Of a stretch of 11,736 nucleotides of DNA, positions 1-7,336 are shown one piece after another. The stretch is taken from the NCBI GenBank assembly GCA_026786125.1, contig JAJAYU010000142.1, forward strand, positions 1 through 11,736, written 5' to 3'. The translations under genes were made by a program, and so were the position numbers. Position 1 is the first letter of the stretch; the number at the start of each line of letters is the position of its first letter. Source of the stretch: Chamaesiphon sp. Lineage in GTDB: Bacteria; Cyanobacteriota; Cyanobacteriia; Cyanobacteriales; Chamaesiphonaceae. The notes below the pieces were generated by a model, which was given only the letters and a program-made list of their open reading frames with translations, did no database searches and was not told the origin of the DNA.

Positions 1-1
1 C

Positions 2-181
2 GACGGCAATCAACGGACACTGCGGAGTTTAGAACTGCTGAACAACGTGTTTGAGGAACCATATATTCAAGCCTATGCCACCGGAAATCTGGATGCCTGG
101 ATGGGCAAAGCTGGATTCGATCGAGTCCAAACCAACGATGTGTTTTGCCTAAATCAAGTCACCAGTGGCGTTAAAGTTTAG
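2..181 (+). CDS. C-terminal end of probable SAM-dependent methyltransferase (partial)
   Basis: An open frame enters at the left edge (first full codon at base 2) and stops at TAG 179-181, giving the last 59 residues. The visible part includes FEEPYIQAYATGNLDAWMG, then AGFDRVQTND and a tail ending QVTSGVKV. This resembles the C-terminal portion of UbiE-like class I methyltransferases of cyanobacteria, where a final beta hairpin follows an AGF-type turn. The SAM-binding glycine motif would lie upstream, outside the window, so neither substrate nor catalytic competence can be judged. The coding nature is supported by an uninterrupted frame with sensible composition. The family call rests on remembered resemblance of a short tail and could be wrong. 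Confidence 0.55.
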   Translation, partial: DGNQRTLRSLELLNNVFEEPYIQAYATGNLDAWMGKAGFDRVQTNDVFCLNQVTSGVKV

Positions 182-191
182 AGCTGGGTGT

Positions 192-265
192 GTTGGGTTG
201 TCTCCTGAAGAAGAGGCTATTGCTAAGGCAAACACTCCGCTAACGCCAACATTCTTCAACCCAAC
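192..265. repeat. Palindromic intergenic repeat with GTTGGGTTG / CAACCCAAC arms
   Basis: Arms at 192-200 (GTTGGGTTG) and 257-265 (CAACCCAAC) are perfect 9-bp inverted complements separated by 56 bases. The element begins 11 bases after the methyltransferase stop. GGGTTG...CAACCC palindromes are common interspersed repeats between cyanobacterial genes. It could also fold at the 3' end of the methyltransferase mRNA, but no T-tract follows, so I do not call it a terminator. Confidence 0.5.
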
Positions 266-302
266 TTCCAGATCTTACATATCTATGATTAATTTAATTA
301 TT

Positions 303-328
303 AATTATCAATTATCAATTATCAATTA
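303..328. repeat. Heptanucleotide tandem repeat (AATTATC), 3.7 copies
   Basis: AATTATC is repeated perfectly at 303-309, 310-316 and 317-323, followed by a partial AATTA at 324-328. It is flanked by more AT-only sequence (290-302 and 329-335). It is of the type known in cyanobacteria as short tandemly repeated repetitive (STRR) sequence. It ends 7 bases before the GTG start of the HAD gene, so it occupies the whole region where a ribosome binding site would lie. Confidence 0.8.
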
Positions 329-335
329 ATTAAAT

Positions 336-1040
336 GTGGTTTTAAAAGCAGTTTTATTTGATTTTAATGGAGTCATTATCAAAGACGAAGCAATTCATCG
401 GGAGCTAAATGATGAGTTGCTAATCGCAGAGAATTTACCTCCACAGGGTAAAGAATTCTGGAAAGTATCTGTGGGTCGGAGTGATAGAGCCGCTCTCATG
501 GAGTTACTGAAATCCCGTGGGCGATTTGTCACTGATGAATATTTGAATAAATTAATTGCCAAGAAAGCGATCGCCTATCGGGAGCGATTAGCAAAATTAG
601 AGACGTTGCCGATCTATCCTGATGTTGTGGGATTTATCAAGCAAATGTACGATAGTGGCTACAAATTAGCTGTGGTAACTGGGGCAATCCGATCGGAGGC
701 TGAATTCGTATTGCAGCAAGCTGAGATCGATTGCTATTTTGAAACGATCATTGCCAGTGATGATATTAGCCAGAGCAAACCAGATCCTGAAGGATATTTG
801 CTGGCGATCAAAACATTAAATCAATTAGATCCAGATTTGAATTTATTACCAGCAGAATGTATGGCGATCGAGGATACATTTGCTGGACTTACCGCATTGA
901 AACGAGCAGGAATTCAAGCAGTAGCGATCGCTAATACCTATCCGTTCCACATGTTGCAAAGACGGGCAAATTGGACGATCGATCGATTTGAAGATCTGGA
1001 GTTTGATCGAATAAATGATTTCTTTGGATCTAGATCATAG
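336..1040 (+). CDS. HAD-superfamily hydrolase (beta-phosphoglucomutase-like) with Asn in motif I
   Basis: A 234-residue protein with the haloacid dehalogenase layout: motif I D9-F-N11-G-V13, a helical cap at about 20-90, motif II T115-G116 after a hydrophobic strand, motif III K148 in SKPDPEG, and motif IV E179-D180 in AIEDTFAG. The order and spacing match subfamily IA, variant 3, the beta-phosphoglucomutase and phosphatase type. Most such phosphatases have a second Asp at the +2 position of motif I that acts as general acid/base; here it is Asn, so turnover may be slow or the substrate unusual. The start is GTG at 336: an in-frame TAA lies at 327-329, and the ATG at 334 is in another frame and stops after two codons. 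No Shine-Dalgarno is visible; an AT heptamer array precedes the start. It converges on the TPR gene 48 bp away. The substrate is unknown. Confidence 0.85.
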   Translation: MVLKAVLFDFNGVIIKDEAIHRELNDELLIAENLPPQGKEFWKVSVGRSDRAALMELLKSRGRFVTDEYLNKLIAKKAIAYRERLAKLETLPIYPDVVGFIKQMYDSGYKLAVVTGAIRSEAEFVLQQAEIDCYFETIIASDDISQSKPDPEGYLLAIKTLNQLDPDLNLLPAECMAIEDTFAGLTALKRAGIQAVAIANTYPFHMLQRRANWTIDRFEDLEFDRINDFFGSRS

Positions 1041-1088
1041 ACGAATAAATAAGTAGCGGCGCAGATCACTCTAAAAGTTATTTGATCG

Positions 1089-3398
1089 TTAGTTACCAGC
1101 AACTAACCGATCGATCGAGTGGAGAATCTGCTGATAAGTATTGCTATCACCTCGATCGAGATAGAGATTTGCCGCTCGATGATAATCGGTAATTGCACCA
1201 GTCCGATCGCCAATTTGAGCGTAGACTTTTGCCCGTTGATAGTAGGCTGGAGCATAGTTAATATCAAGATTGATACTCTGACTAAAATCAGCTATTGCAG
1301 CAGATAAGTTACTCAAAGTTTGATTGCTGCATCCGCTTTGATAGTAGGCATCGCGATGGTGGGGATTTAGTTCGATCGCCCGCTGGTAATTGGCAATTGC
1401 ATATTCATGTTCATCATGTATGGCTAGTAACCAACCTCGTTGATAATAAGCTAAAGCAAATGTTGGTTCTAGCTCAATCGATCGTTCTAGATCTTCCATT
1501 GCGCCATGAATATCACCAATTTCAGTACGAGTAACTGCGCGATTATAATAGGCGTAGATATGATTTGGATCGAAATAAATCGTCTGGGTATAATCAGCGA
1601 TCGCTCCATGTTTATCACCTAAATATTGACGGGCATTACCGCGATGATAATAGGCATAAAAGTATTGCGGATCGAGATCTAAAGTCTGGGTGTAGTTATC
1701 GATTGCTGCTTGATGATTGCCAATTTGACGATGACAAATCCCCCGATTGTAGTAGGCAATTACTAATTCAGGATCGAGAATGATTGCTCGATCGTAATCC
1801 ACTAGTGCCGCAACTAAATCACCCTGAATCCGATGAATATTTGCCCGATTGCTGTAGGCTACTGCAAACTTTGGGTCTAATCTAATTGCTTGACTATATT
1901 GCTCGATCGCATTGGGGTAGTCACCCATTTGACAGTAAGCATTACCTTGATTGTTATAAACACTAACAAATTCTGGCTGTAATTCAATCGCCTTTTGATA
2001 ATCTGCAATTGCGGCAGAAAATTGGCCGATTTGGGTGTAAATAATTGCCCGATTATTATAAGCAATTGGTGAGTGAGGATTGATCTCCAGTACATTGCTA
2101 AAATCTGAGATCGCTCCATCAACATCCCCAAAATGCTGTCGTAAATTGCCCCGATTATTGTAAGCAAGTACCAGACGGGGATTCAATTTGATCGCCGTAG
2201 TATAGTCTTCGATCGCGCCTTGGTTATCATATAGTTGGGCTTTCGCTGTCCCCCGCATCACATAAGCGATCGCGTTTTGGGGATCAATCAATAAATTTTG
2301 ACCTTGTTGAAAATCCTCAGCCGCACTCGCATCTGGCTGATGTCCAAAACATGTTGCTAGTGCCCTACCGATGTAAGCAACTCCATGACTAGGATCGAGT
2401 TGTACCGCTAGATTAAAATCCGCCCAGGAGCCTGAGTAGTCGCCCTGATAGCGACGCGCATTGCCTCTCCCACAGTAAGCCTCAACGCAGCGATCGTCCA
2501 AAGCTAGAGCGCGATCATAAGCTATTACTGCCTGGGCACAATCACCAATTTCATAATATCCAGTTCCCCGATCGACTAATGACTGCACATGTCTGGCAAT
2601 CTCGCTCCGAGTGCTCGCCTGAGAGTGTTGTTGGATCAGGACTTGAGACATGACACTCGCTACCGCTTGCCAAGCGGCAGCGATCGATGGATACTGGCGA
2701 TCGGGTTCAATCGCAATTAATCGATCAATCATTGTGATCAATTCTGGTCGATCGATCTGAGGTGCCAATTCTTGCCATTGTTGACTGGTTGTCTGGTTTA
2801 GACTTGCGCCAGATCTACCTGTAGCCGCCACAATTGCGATTTCTCCCACCACCCGTAAATTATTGCGATCTAAAAGTAGATCTACTGGGCAAGATTGATG
2901 GAAGATGGGCAGATTAATCAAGACTAATTTGAGATCGAGATTGCGCCGCACAATCTGACTCAATGACACTGGATCGGGAGTCATCTCATTTCGATCAATA
3001 TCGTGCAATACCTCTAATAAATCTACCAGCAGCATCACCACTTGGGATTGGCTCCAGGGACGATCGGCCAACAATTCCTGCGCCAAGGGCATCCCCGCCA
3101 CAAATTCCCGTACTAGGTAAAATGCGTCCCCTTCGGCAAAATAACTATAGACGATCGGCAGTTGATTGACCTGACGACTTAATATGTAGCAGCTCTGGGC
3201 TGACAGTACTGCTCGATACCAATCGGAACTATCTGGAGTCGGATCGGCGATTTGATAGCGATGAATCGCACATTTTAGTTGAAGATTGCCGGGTATTTGA
3301 AGATCGATTGCTACATAAGTAGTCACGGATCCATTCTGGCCTAATTGCTCCAAAATTTGATACCGCTGTTGAAGAGTAGATCCAATTAGATCCAGCAT
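1089..3398 (-). CDS. Pseudokinase-like domain fused to about 14 TPR repeats
   Basis: A protein of 769 residues. Residues about 5-250 resemble the Ser/Thr kinase fold used by cyanobacterial kinase-TPR proteins: QRYQILEQLG opening, then AYF/FYLVREF-like strands at about 84-99, KLVLIN at 157-162, and a C-terminal IEPDRQYPS helix motif at 230-238. Every catalytic signature is lost: the Gly loop reads GQNGSV, the strand-3 Lys position is His (CAIH), HRD is absent around 138-146, and DFG is replaced by NLP (162-164). It is therefore probably a non-catalytic scaffold. Residues about 269-749 hold about 14 TPR units of 34 residues with the AYYNRG...GD...AI.DY..AI.LDP pattern; the third is longer. No signal peptide or membrane helix was seen. 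The start at 3398 was chosen because AGGAG (3406-3410) lies 7 bases upstream; an in-frame TTG at 3437 would add 13 residues but has no such site. The partner and pathway are unknown. Confidence 0.88.
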   Translation of the reverse strand: MLDLIGSTLQQRYQILEQLGQNGSVTTYVAIDLQIPGNLQLKCAIHRYQIADPTPDSSDWYRAVLSAQSCYILSRQVNQLPIVYSYFAEGDAFYLVREFVAGMPLAQELLADRPWSQSQVVMLLVDLLEVLHDIDRNEMTPDPVSLSQIVRRNLDLKLVLINLPIFHQSCPVDLLLDRNNLRVVGEIAIVAATGRSGASLNQTTSQQWQELAPQIDRPELITMIDRLIAIEPDRQYPSIAAAWQAVASVMSQVLIQQHSQASTRSEIARHVQSLVDRGTGYYEIGDCAQAVIAYDRALALDDRCVEAYCGRGNARRYQGDYSGSWADFNLAVQLDPSHGVAYIGRALATCFGHQPDASAAEDFQQGQNLLIDPQNAIAYVMRGTAKAQLYDNQGAIEDYTTAIKLNPRLVLAYNNRGNLRQHFGDVDGAISDFSNVLEINPHSPIAYNNRAIIYTQIGQFSAAIADYQKAIELQPEFVSVYNNQGNAYCQMGDYPNAIEQYSQAIRLDPKFAVAYSNRANIHRIQGDLVAALVDYDRAIILDPELVIAYYNRGICHRQIGNHQAAIDNYTQTLDLDPQYFYAYYHRGNARQYLGDKHGAIADYTQTIYFDPNHIYAYYNRAVTRTEIGDIHGAMEDLERSIELEPTFALAYYQRGWLLAIHDEHEYAIANYQRAIELNPHHRDAYYQSGCSNQTLSNLSAAIADFSQSINLDINYAPAYYQRAKVYAQIGDRTGAITDYHRAANLYLDRGDSNTYQQILHSIDRLVAGN
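1152..2594 (-). repeat. DNA-level tandem repeat of about 102 bp encoding the TPR array
   Basis: About 14 units of roughly 102 bp, diverged but visible on the plus strand as recurring blocks such as CCGATTGTAGTAGGC and CGATGATAATAGGC (complements of the codons for AYYNRG) every 100 or so bases. Unit three is longer. The array is coding throughout and could expand or contract in frame. Confidence 0.8.
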
Positions 3399-3405
3399 AT
3401 CTACA

Positions 3406-3410
3406 CTCCT
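3406..3410 (-). promoter_or_regulatory. Shine-Dalgarno site AGGAG fixing the TPR gene start
   Basis: On the minus strand AGGAG sits 7 bases before ATG 3398. It decides between this ATG and the upstream in-frame TTG at 3437, and it lies inside the extension that the TTG start would translate. Confidence 0.7.
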
Positions 3411-3580
3411 ACTACTCAATAATTGCAAATTATTCAAAGTTTACCACTTACTAAATTACCGCTGTCATCTATATTTTACACTTCGATTGGAATTGATTGC
3501 GGCTAGTTGAATCGACAAAAAGCTGAACTAAGTTGCGTCATTTTTTGCTTGACAACCATGAATTTGTCGTTCAAACTACA

Positions 3581-4624
3581 TTATCGATGTTGTAAGTTGG
3601 CGATCTCGGCTGGTGGAAATGCGCCAAATTCAGTGATAATTGCCTGAATTAAATGAGCTGGAGTCACATCGAAAGCGGGGTTGTAAAATTCAATCCCAGG
3701 TGGACAAACGATCGTCTCACCAATTTGATAAAGCTCTGATGGATGACGCTCCTCGATCGGAATCAGACTACCATCACGGAGACTAAAATCGATCGTCGAA
3801 AGCGGTGCAGCTACAAAGAAGGGGATCTGATGCGCCTTGGCAACTAGAGCCAAACTATAAGTCCCAATCTTATTTGCCACATCACCATTTGCCGCAATTC
3901 GATCTGCTCCAACTACCACCGCATCGATTAACCCTTGCTTCATACAATGAGCCGCCATGCTATCCGCAATCACCGTCACCGGAATTCCCTCTTGGACACA
4001 TTCCCAGCTAGTCAGCCGCGCACCTTGTAACCTGGGACGAGTCTCATCCGCATACAACCGCGCCAAACGCCCCTCCGCCCATGCCGATCGAACAACCCCA
4101 AGGGCAGTACCATAACCAGCCGTTGCCAGGGCACCTGCATTGCAGTGAGTGAGCAAACATAACTGCTCTGGACTACTCGGTAAAACCGCTAAACCATGCG
4201 CCCCAATCGCCTGACAAGTTTCGATATCTTCCGCATTAATCTTTTGCGCCGCAACTAGTAATTGCTCAGTAATTTCGGCCACAGTTCCCGCACAATTAGC
4301 AGCGGTTTGCTCCATCCGATCGACCGCCCAAAACAAATTTACTGCTGTCGGGCGGGTTGCTCTGAGTGTTTTCCCAATCCCTGTAAGCTGGCTCAAAAAT
4401 TCAGCTCGATCTGTCGTTCTGAGATCTCTCGCACCCAAATACATTCCATAAGCTGCCGCCACCCCAATCGCTGGCGCACCCCGCACAATCATCGTCGTAA
4501 TCGCTCGTGCCATATCTTCCACCCGACTAATTTCGACATGGGTGTACTCATTCGGCAATCGATTTTGATCGATCAGCAGGACGCGATTATTCTGCCAGCG
4601 GACGGGATAAACTGGGGTATTCAT
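3581..4624 (-). CDS. mtnA: S-methyl-5-thioribose-1-phosphate isomerase
   Basis: A 347-residue enzyme of the methionine salvage pathway. It isomerises 5-methylthioribose 1-phosphate to the ribulose form in the cytoplasm, recycling the methylthio group left after polyamine or other SAM-consuming reactions. The family signature is complete: [13 protein letters not shown] at 48-60, the catalytic Cys at 161 in [10 protein letters not shown], and the catalytic Asp at 241 in [20 protein letters not shown]. These correspond to Cys160 and Asp240 of the Bacillus subtilis enzyme. The length is normal. It belongs to the same superfamily as eIF2B regulatory subunits, but Cys161 and the RGAP block favour MtnA. 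The ATG at 4624 has only a weak GAG-type site upstream. nrdR lies 87 bp upstream on the same strand, so co-transcription is possible. No other salvage gene is in the window. Confidence 0.96.
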   Translation of the reverse strand: MNTPVYPVRWQNNRVLLIDQNRLPNEYTHVEISRVEDMARAITTMIVRGAPAIGVAAAYGMYLGARDLRTTDRAEFLSQLTGIGKTLRATRPTAVNLFWAVDRMEQTAANCAGTVAEITEQLLVAAQKINAEDIETCQAIGAHGLAVLPSSPEQLCLLTHCNAGALATAGYGTALGVVRSAWAEGRLARLYADETRPRLQGARLTSWECVQEGIPVTVIADSMAAHCMKQGLIDAVVVGADRIAANGDVANKIGTYSLALVAKAHQIPFFVAAPLSTIDFSLRDGSLIPIEERHPSELYQIGETIVCPPGIEFYNPAFDVTPAHLIQAIITEFGAFPPAEIANLQHR

Positions 4625-4711
4625 ATCTCAGGTAGCTAGAAAACAAGTAGTCCAAACCCAAATTTTATCATTGAACCGAAGTGATTAAGAATCCAGAAAT
4701 TTAATTACCAC

Positions 4712-5176
4712 TTACTGCTGATTCCGACCTTCATTTAAGTGGTGAAGTGTATCCACAAAGTCACGAATCCCCTGAAATTGACGATAGACAGACGCAAAGC
4801 GGATATAGGCAACTTCACTCAACGGGCGCAATTCTAGTAGCACCAATTCGCCAATTTCTGCCGTAGTGACTTCGCGCAGCATTCTGGTTTGGAGTTGAGA
4901 TTCGATATTATCGACGATCCCTTCTAGTGTCTCCGGCGGTAATCCAGTCTTTTGGCAGGCGTGGATCATCCCTCTGAGTAGCTTGGATCGATCAAAATAT
5001 TCGCGGTGTGAATTCTGCTTGATTACTGTCACAGGCACAAATTCTAACCGCTCGTAGGTAGTAAACCGATGCTTGCACTCCAGACATTCCCGCCGTCTGC
5101 GAATACTCTGACCCGCTTCTGTCGATCGAGACTCTAAAACACGACTATCTGTATACTGGCAGCGAGGACATTGCAT
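4712..5176 (-). CDS. nrdR: Transcriptional repressor NrdR of ribonucleotide reductase genes
   Basis: A 154-residue protein with the two-domain NrdR layout. The N-terminal zinc ribbon has Cys at 3, 6, 31 and 34 (CPRC and CLEC) with the basic SIRRRREC stretch between them. An ATP-cone follows at about 49-139, containing [20 protein letters not shown] and the final [11 protein letters not shown] block. In other bacteria NrdR senses ATP/dATP through the cone and binds paired NrdR boxes upstream of nrd operons to set dNTP supply. No ribonucleotide reductase gene lies in the window, so its targets are elsewhere. The ATG at 5176 has no strong ribosome binding site. A palindromic repeat begins 31 bases upstream and may carry its promoter. 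It is separated from psbT by the terminator at 5288-5338. Confidence 0.96.
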   Translation of the reverse strand: MQCPRCQYTDSRVLESRSTEAGQSIRRRRECLECKHRFTTYERLEFVPVTVIKQNSHREYFDRSKLLRGMIHACQKTGLPPETLEGIVDNIESQLQTRMLREVTTAEIGELVLLELRPLSEVAYIRFASVYRQFQGIRDFVDTLHHLNEGRNQQ

Positions 5177-5207
5177 TATTTATGAATTTAGGATTACGGG
5201 TCTGTAG

Positions 5208-5265
5208 GGGCGGGTTTATGCTAGATATCCTCGCTCTCAATATCAATATTTGTACAAACCCGCCC
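5208..5265. repeat. Palindromic intergenic element with GGGCGGGTTT / AAACCCGCCC arms
   Basis: Perfect 10-bp inverted arms at 5208-5217 and 5256-5265 enclose a 38-base AT-richer centre. The GTAGGGGCGGGTTT...AAACCCGCCC type is a familiar interspersed repeat in cyanobacterial genomes. It sits between the psbT terminator and nrdR. The centre contains a promoter-like pair on the minus strand. Confidence 0.65.
5218..5246 (-). promoter_or_regulatory. Candidate nrdR promoter inside the palindromic element
   Basis: On the minus strand TTGATA (5241-5246, 5 of 6 to the -35 consensus) and TAGCAT (5218-5223, 4 of 6 to the -10) are separated by exactly 17 bases. Transcription would start within the left arm, about 35 bases before the nrdR ATG. 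This is a consensus match by eye only. Confidence 0.35.
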
Positions 5266-5287
5266 AACCACTCAAACAATTATGACT

Positions 5288-5338
5288 GCAAAAAGCAAAA
5301 TCTGAGCCATCTAGAGGTTTCTCTAGATTAGCTCAGAT
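5288..5338 (-). terminator. Rho-independent terminator of psbB-psbT
   Basis: Downstream of psbT on the minus strand is a hairpin at 5300-5338. An 8-bp outer stem (ATCTGAGC with GCTCAGAT) and an 8-bp inner stem (ATCTAGAG with CTCTAGAT) are joined by a small internal loop and closed by an AAAC tetraloop. It is followed at once by TTTTGCTTTTTG. The stem, loop and T-rich tail meet the standard pattern of an intrinsic terminator. It begins 24 bases after the psbT stop and isolates nrdR from photosystem II transcription. Confidence 0.85.
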
Positions 5339-5361
5339 CGTGTCGAAACTGAAATTGTTGC

Positions 5362-5466
5362 TTAATCTTTCTTCAGGGGAATTTTTGCTGGCTCGAGAAA
5401 TGAGATCGCAAAAAACACAGTTCCCAACGCCAACGTCGTTACCAAAATATAAATAGTTCCTTCCAT
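5362..5466 (-). CDS. psbT: Photosystem II reaction centre protein T
   Basis: A 34-residue single-span membrane protein of photosystem II that sits at the monomer-monomer interface near CP47 and helps dimer stability and repair. The frame begins MEGTIYILVTTLALG, continues through a hydrophobic helix ending FFAISF, and closes with a short charged tail (EP...KKD). The MEgxxYI opening and the FFAI.F.EP exit are the PsbT signature. It is slightly longer than the usual 30-31 residues. Start ATG 5466 has AGGA about 8 bases upstream. It lies 87 bp behind psbB on the same strand, the usual cyanobacterial and plastid order, and before a strong terminator, so it is almost certainly co-transcribed with psbB. 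Confidence 0.95.
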   Translation of the reverse strand: MEGTIYILVTTLALGTVFFAISFLEPAKIPLKKD

Positions 5467-5553
5467 CGTTAGAATCCTACCGGATTATTGTTTCGTTTAA
5501 TAGTAGCCAGGGACAAGGGATTAGAAATTGTCCAACCCCTTGCTCCCAATTTA

Positions 5554-7083
5554 TTAGGCTTCTTTCTTCCGAGTAGAAGGATCTCCCAATTTCTGGAATA
5601 ATCCCCATTCTACTTGCTCTTCTAGATCGGCTTCTACACCAGCAAATACATCGCGGTAGATTGTCCGCGAACCATGCCAGAGATGACCAAAGAAGAAGAA
5701 TAACGCAAATACAGCGTGACCGAACGTAAACCAACCGCGTGGACTCGTGCGGAATACACCGTCAGAATTAAGTTTCTCGCGATCGAATTCAAAGATTTCA
5801 CCACCTTGAGCTTTGCGGGCAAACTGCTTAACTTGGTTGGCATCTTTGAAGACTTGACCACTTAAAGCACCACCGTAGAAGCTAGCAGTGATTCCAGCTA
5901 GCTCGAAACTGTATCTGGATTCTGCCCGACGGAATGGTATGTCTGCACGTACAATCCCTTCAGAATCAGTCAAGATCACAGGGAAACTTTCAAAGAAGTT
6001 TGGTAGACGACGAACGCTCAGTACCCGACCTTCAGCGTCTTTGAATACTGGGTGTCCTTGCCAACCTTGAACGATTCCATCACCTTTATTCATTGCACCA
6101 GTACGGAATAGACCACCTTTTGCTGGGCTATTACCTACATAGTCATAGAATGCCAGTCTGTCAGGAATTGCCTGCCAAGCTTCGGCTTCGGTTTTGCCGT
6201 CTTCGACACTAGTTTGAACACGACGTTGGATTTCCTGTTGGAAATAACCGCTATCCCACTGATAACGAGTAGGTCCGAATAGTTCGATCGGCGTTGTAGC
6301 AGATCCATACCACATCGTACCCGCAACGATAAAAGCTGCGAAAAATACGGCTGCAATACTGGAGGAAAGTACGGTTTCGATATTCCCCATCCGCAGAGCT
6401 TTGTACAGCCGTTCAGGTGGTCGGACAGTCAAGTGGAATAAACCAGCAATAATCCACACTGTACCCGCTGCAATGTGGTGAGCGACTACGCCACCAGGAT
6501 TGAACGGATTGAACCCCGCTGGCCCCCATTCTGGTGCCACTGGAGCGACATGCCCTGTGATTCCAAATGGGTCAGTTACCCACATCCCTGGGCCAAATAG
6601 ACCAGTCAGGTGGAACGCTCCGAAGCCGAAGCAAAGAAGACCAGATAAGAACAAGTGAATCCCAAACATCTTGGGCAAATCTAGAGCTGGTTCACCAGTT
6701 CTAGGATCTGTAAACAGTCCCAAGTCCCAATACACCCAATGCCAGATCGATGCCAACATCAGCATCCCAGACAGAATAATGTGAGCGGTAGCTACACCTT
6801 CAAAAGACCAGAAGCCAGCATCTGCCGCTGATTCACCTGGAACAACACTCCAGCCACCCCAAGATTTGGTGATCCCAAGACGTGCCATGAAGGGCAGGAC
6901 AAACATTCCTTGTCGCCACATGGGGTTGAAAACTGCGTCGCTAGGGTCGAAGTTTGATAGTTCAAACAGAGCCATCGAACCAGCCCAACCAGCAACCAAA
7001 GCTGTATGCATTAAATGCACGGATATCAGTCTACCTGGGTCATTCAGGACGACTGTGTGCACACGATACCAGGGTAGTCCCAT
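5554..7083 (-). CDS. psbB: Photosystem II core antenna protein CP47
   Basis: A 509-residue inner antenna protein of photosystem II. It has six transmembrane helices that bind chlorophyll a and pass excitation to the reaction centre, plus a large lumenal loop between helices five and six (about 258-450). The sequence is unmistakable from [18 protein letters not shown] onward. Conserved chlorophyll-ligand histidines are visible at 9, 23 and 26, in [10 protein letters not shown] (101), in WHWVYWD, in the HH pair of VVAHHIAAG, and in FGHAVF and FGHLWHGS near the end. The C-terminal tail is the usual soluble [11 protein letters not shown] region. The length is normal. ATG 7083 is preceded by AGGAGG (7094-7099) with a 10-base gap, fitting high expression. 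No GCGATCGC octamer occurs within the gene. psbT follows directly. Confidence 0.99.
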   Translation of the reverse strand: MGLPWYRVHTVVLNDPGRLISVHLMHTALVAGWAGSMALFELSNFDPSDAVFNPMWRQGMFVLPFMARLGITKSWGGWSVVPGESAADAGFWSFEGVATAHIILSGMLMLASIWHWVYWDLGLFTDPRTGEPALDLPKMFGIHLFLSGLLCFGFGAFHLTGLFGPGMWVTDPFGITGHVAPVAPEWGPAGFNPFNPGGVVAHHIAAGTVWIIAGLFHLTVRPPERLYKALRMGNIETVLSSSIAAVFFAAFIVAGTMWYGSATTPIELFGPTRYQWDSGYFQQEIQRRVQTSVEDGKTEAEAWQAIPDRLAFYDYVGNSPAKGGLFRTGAMNKGDGIVQGWQGHPVFKDAEGRVLSVRRLPNFFESFPVILTDSEGIVRADIPFRRAESRYSFELAGITASFYGGALSGQVFKDANQVKQFARKAQGGEIFEFDREKLNSDGVFRTSPRGWFTFGHAVFALFFFFGHLWHGSRTIYRDVFAGVEADLEEQVEWGLFQKLGDPSTRKKEA

Positions 7084-7093
7084 TGACTACGAT

Positions 7094-7099
7094 CCTCCT
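7094..7099 (-). promoter_or_regulatory. Strong Shine-Dalgarno AGGAGG of psbB
   Basis: A perfect six-base AGGAGG (within AAGGAGGATC) 10 bases before the psbB ATG. It is among the best ribosome binding sites in the window. Confidence 0.85.
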
Positions 7100-7148
7100 T
7101 AAAATAGGTGTCTACGAAAACTTTTATTTTTCAATAATCTCATGCATT

Positions 7149-7177
7149 ATGTTATCCGCTTCCTAGCTTGGAGGCAA
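7149..7177 (-). promoter_or_regulatory. Candidate psbB promoter
   Basis: The minus strand shows TTGCCT (7172-7177, 4 of 6) and TAACAT (7149-7154, 4 of 6) with 17 bases between, placing a start near 7142 and giving a leader of about 59 bases. The match is weak. Other starts further upstream in the 253-bp gap are equally possible. Confidence 0.25.
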
Positions 7178-7285
7178 GGTAATCTCATCAGTGTTGATCT
7201 TTGTTTGTCGATCGCTACAGCCCTCTTTATGACTAGCTTTTAATGCTGTTGAGCATCGCAATTGAATTCAGATCTATCCTCAGAA

Positions 7286-7305
7286 TGTTTACAAATGTTA
7301 ACAAA
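7286..7305. promoter_or_regulatory. HLR1-like direct repeat upstream of psbB (possible RpaB site)
   Basis: On the plus strand TTTACA (7288-7293), AATG, TTAACA (7298-7303) and AA follow the cyanobacterial HLR1 pattern: two TTTACA-like hexamers 4 bases apart, each followed by A/T pairs. There is one mismatch in the second half. HLR1 is bound by the response regulator RpaB to control high-light and photosystem genes. The site is about 205 bases upstream of the psbB start. It also reads as an imperfect inverted repeat (TGTTTACA with TGTTAACA), so the assignment is tentative. Confidence 0.35.
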
Positions 7306-7336
7306 TTAGGATTTGGGCTTTAGGTACATAGAACCG

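Noticed and set aside
1041..1088. Possible bidirectional terminator between the HAD and TPR genes
   Set aside because: Only a 6-bp AT stem (AAATAA with TTATTT) and short GATC repeats are visible, too weak to call.
1152..2594. Regularly spaced repeats considered as a CRISPR array
   Set aside because: The period (about 102 bp) and the divergent copies encode TPR motifs in one continuous frame; there are no identical repeats with unique spacers.
3438..3580. Promoter for the TPR gene and terminator for mtnA in this gap
   Set aside because: A TAAAAT-like -10 is present without a convincing -35. The only hairpin (GACAA with TTGTC) has 5 bp and no T-tract.
4262..4639. Plus-strand open frame of 125 codons
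   Set aside because: It is antisense to mtnA, whose catalytic motifs are complete. The translation is rich in Cys, Ser and Arg and shows no domain.
4625..4711. Separate mtnA promoter in the nrdR-mtnA gap
   Set aside because: TAAAAT occurs on the minus strand but no -35 sits at proper spacing, so neither an independent promoter nor an operon could be decided.
5477..5734. Minus-strand open frame of 85 codons overlapping the end of psbB
   Set aside because: It is out of frame with the clearly real psbB C-terminus, with a Cys/Arg-rich translation unlike any small photosystem protein.
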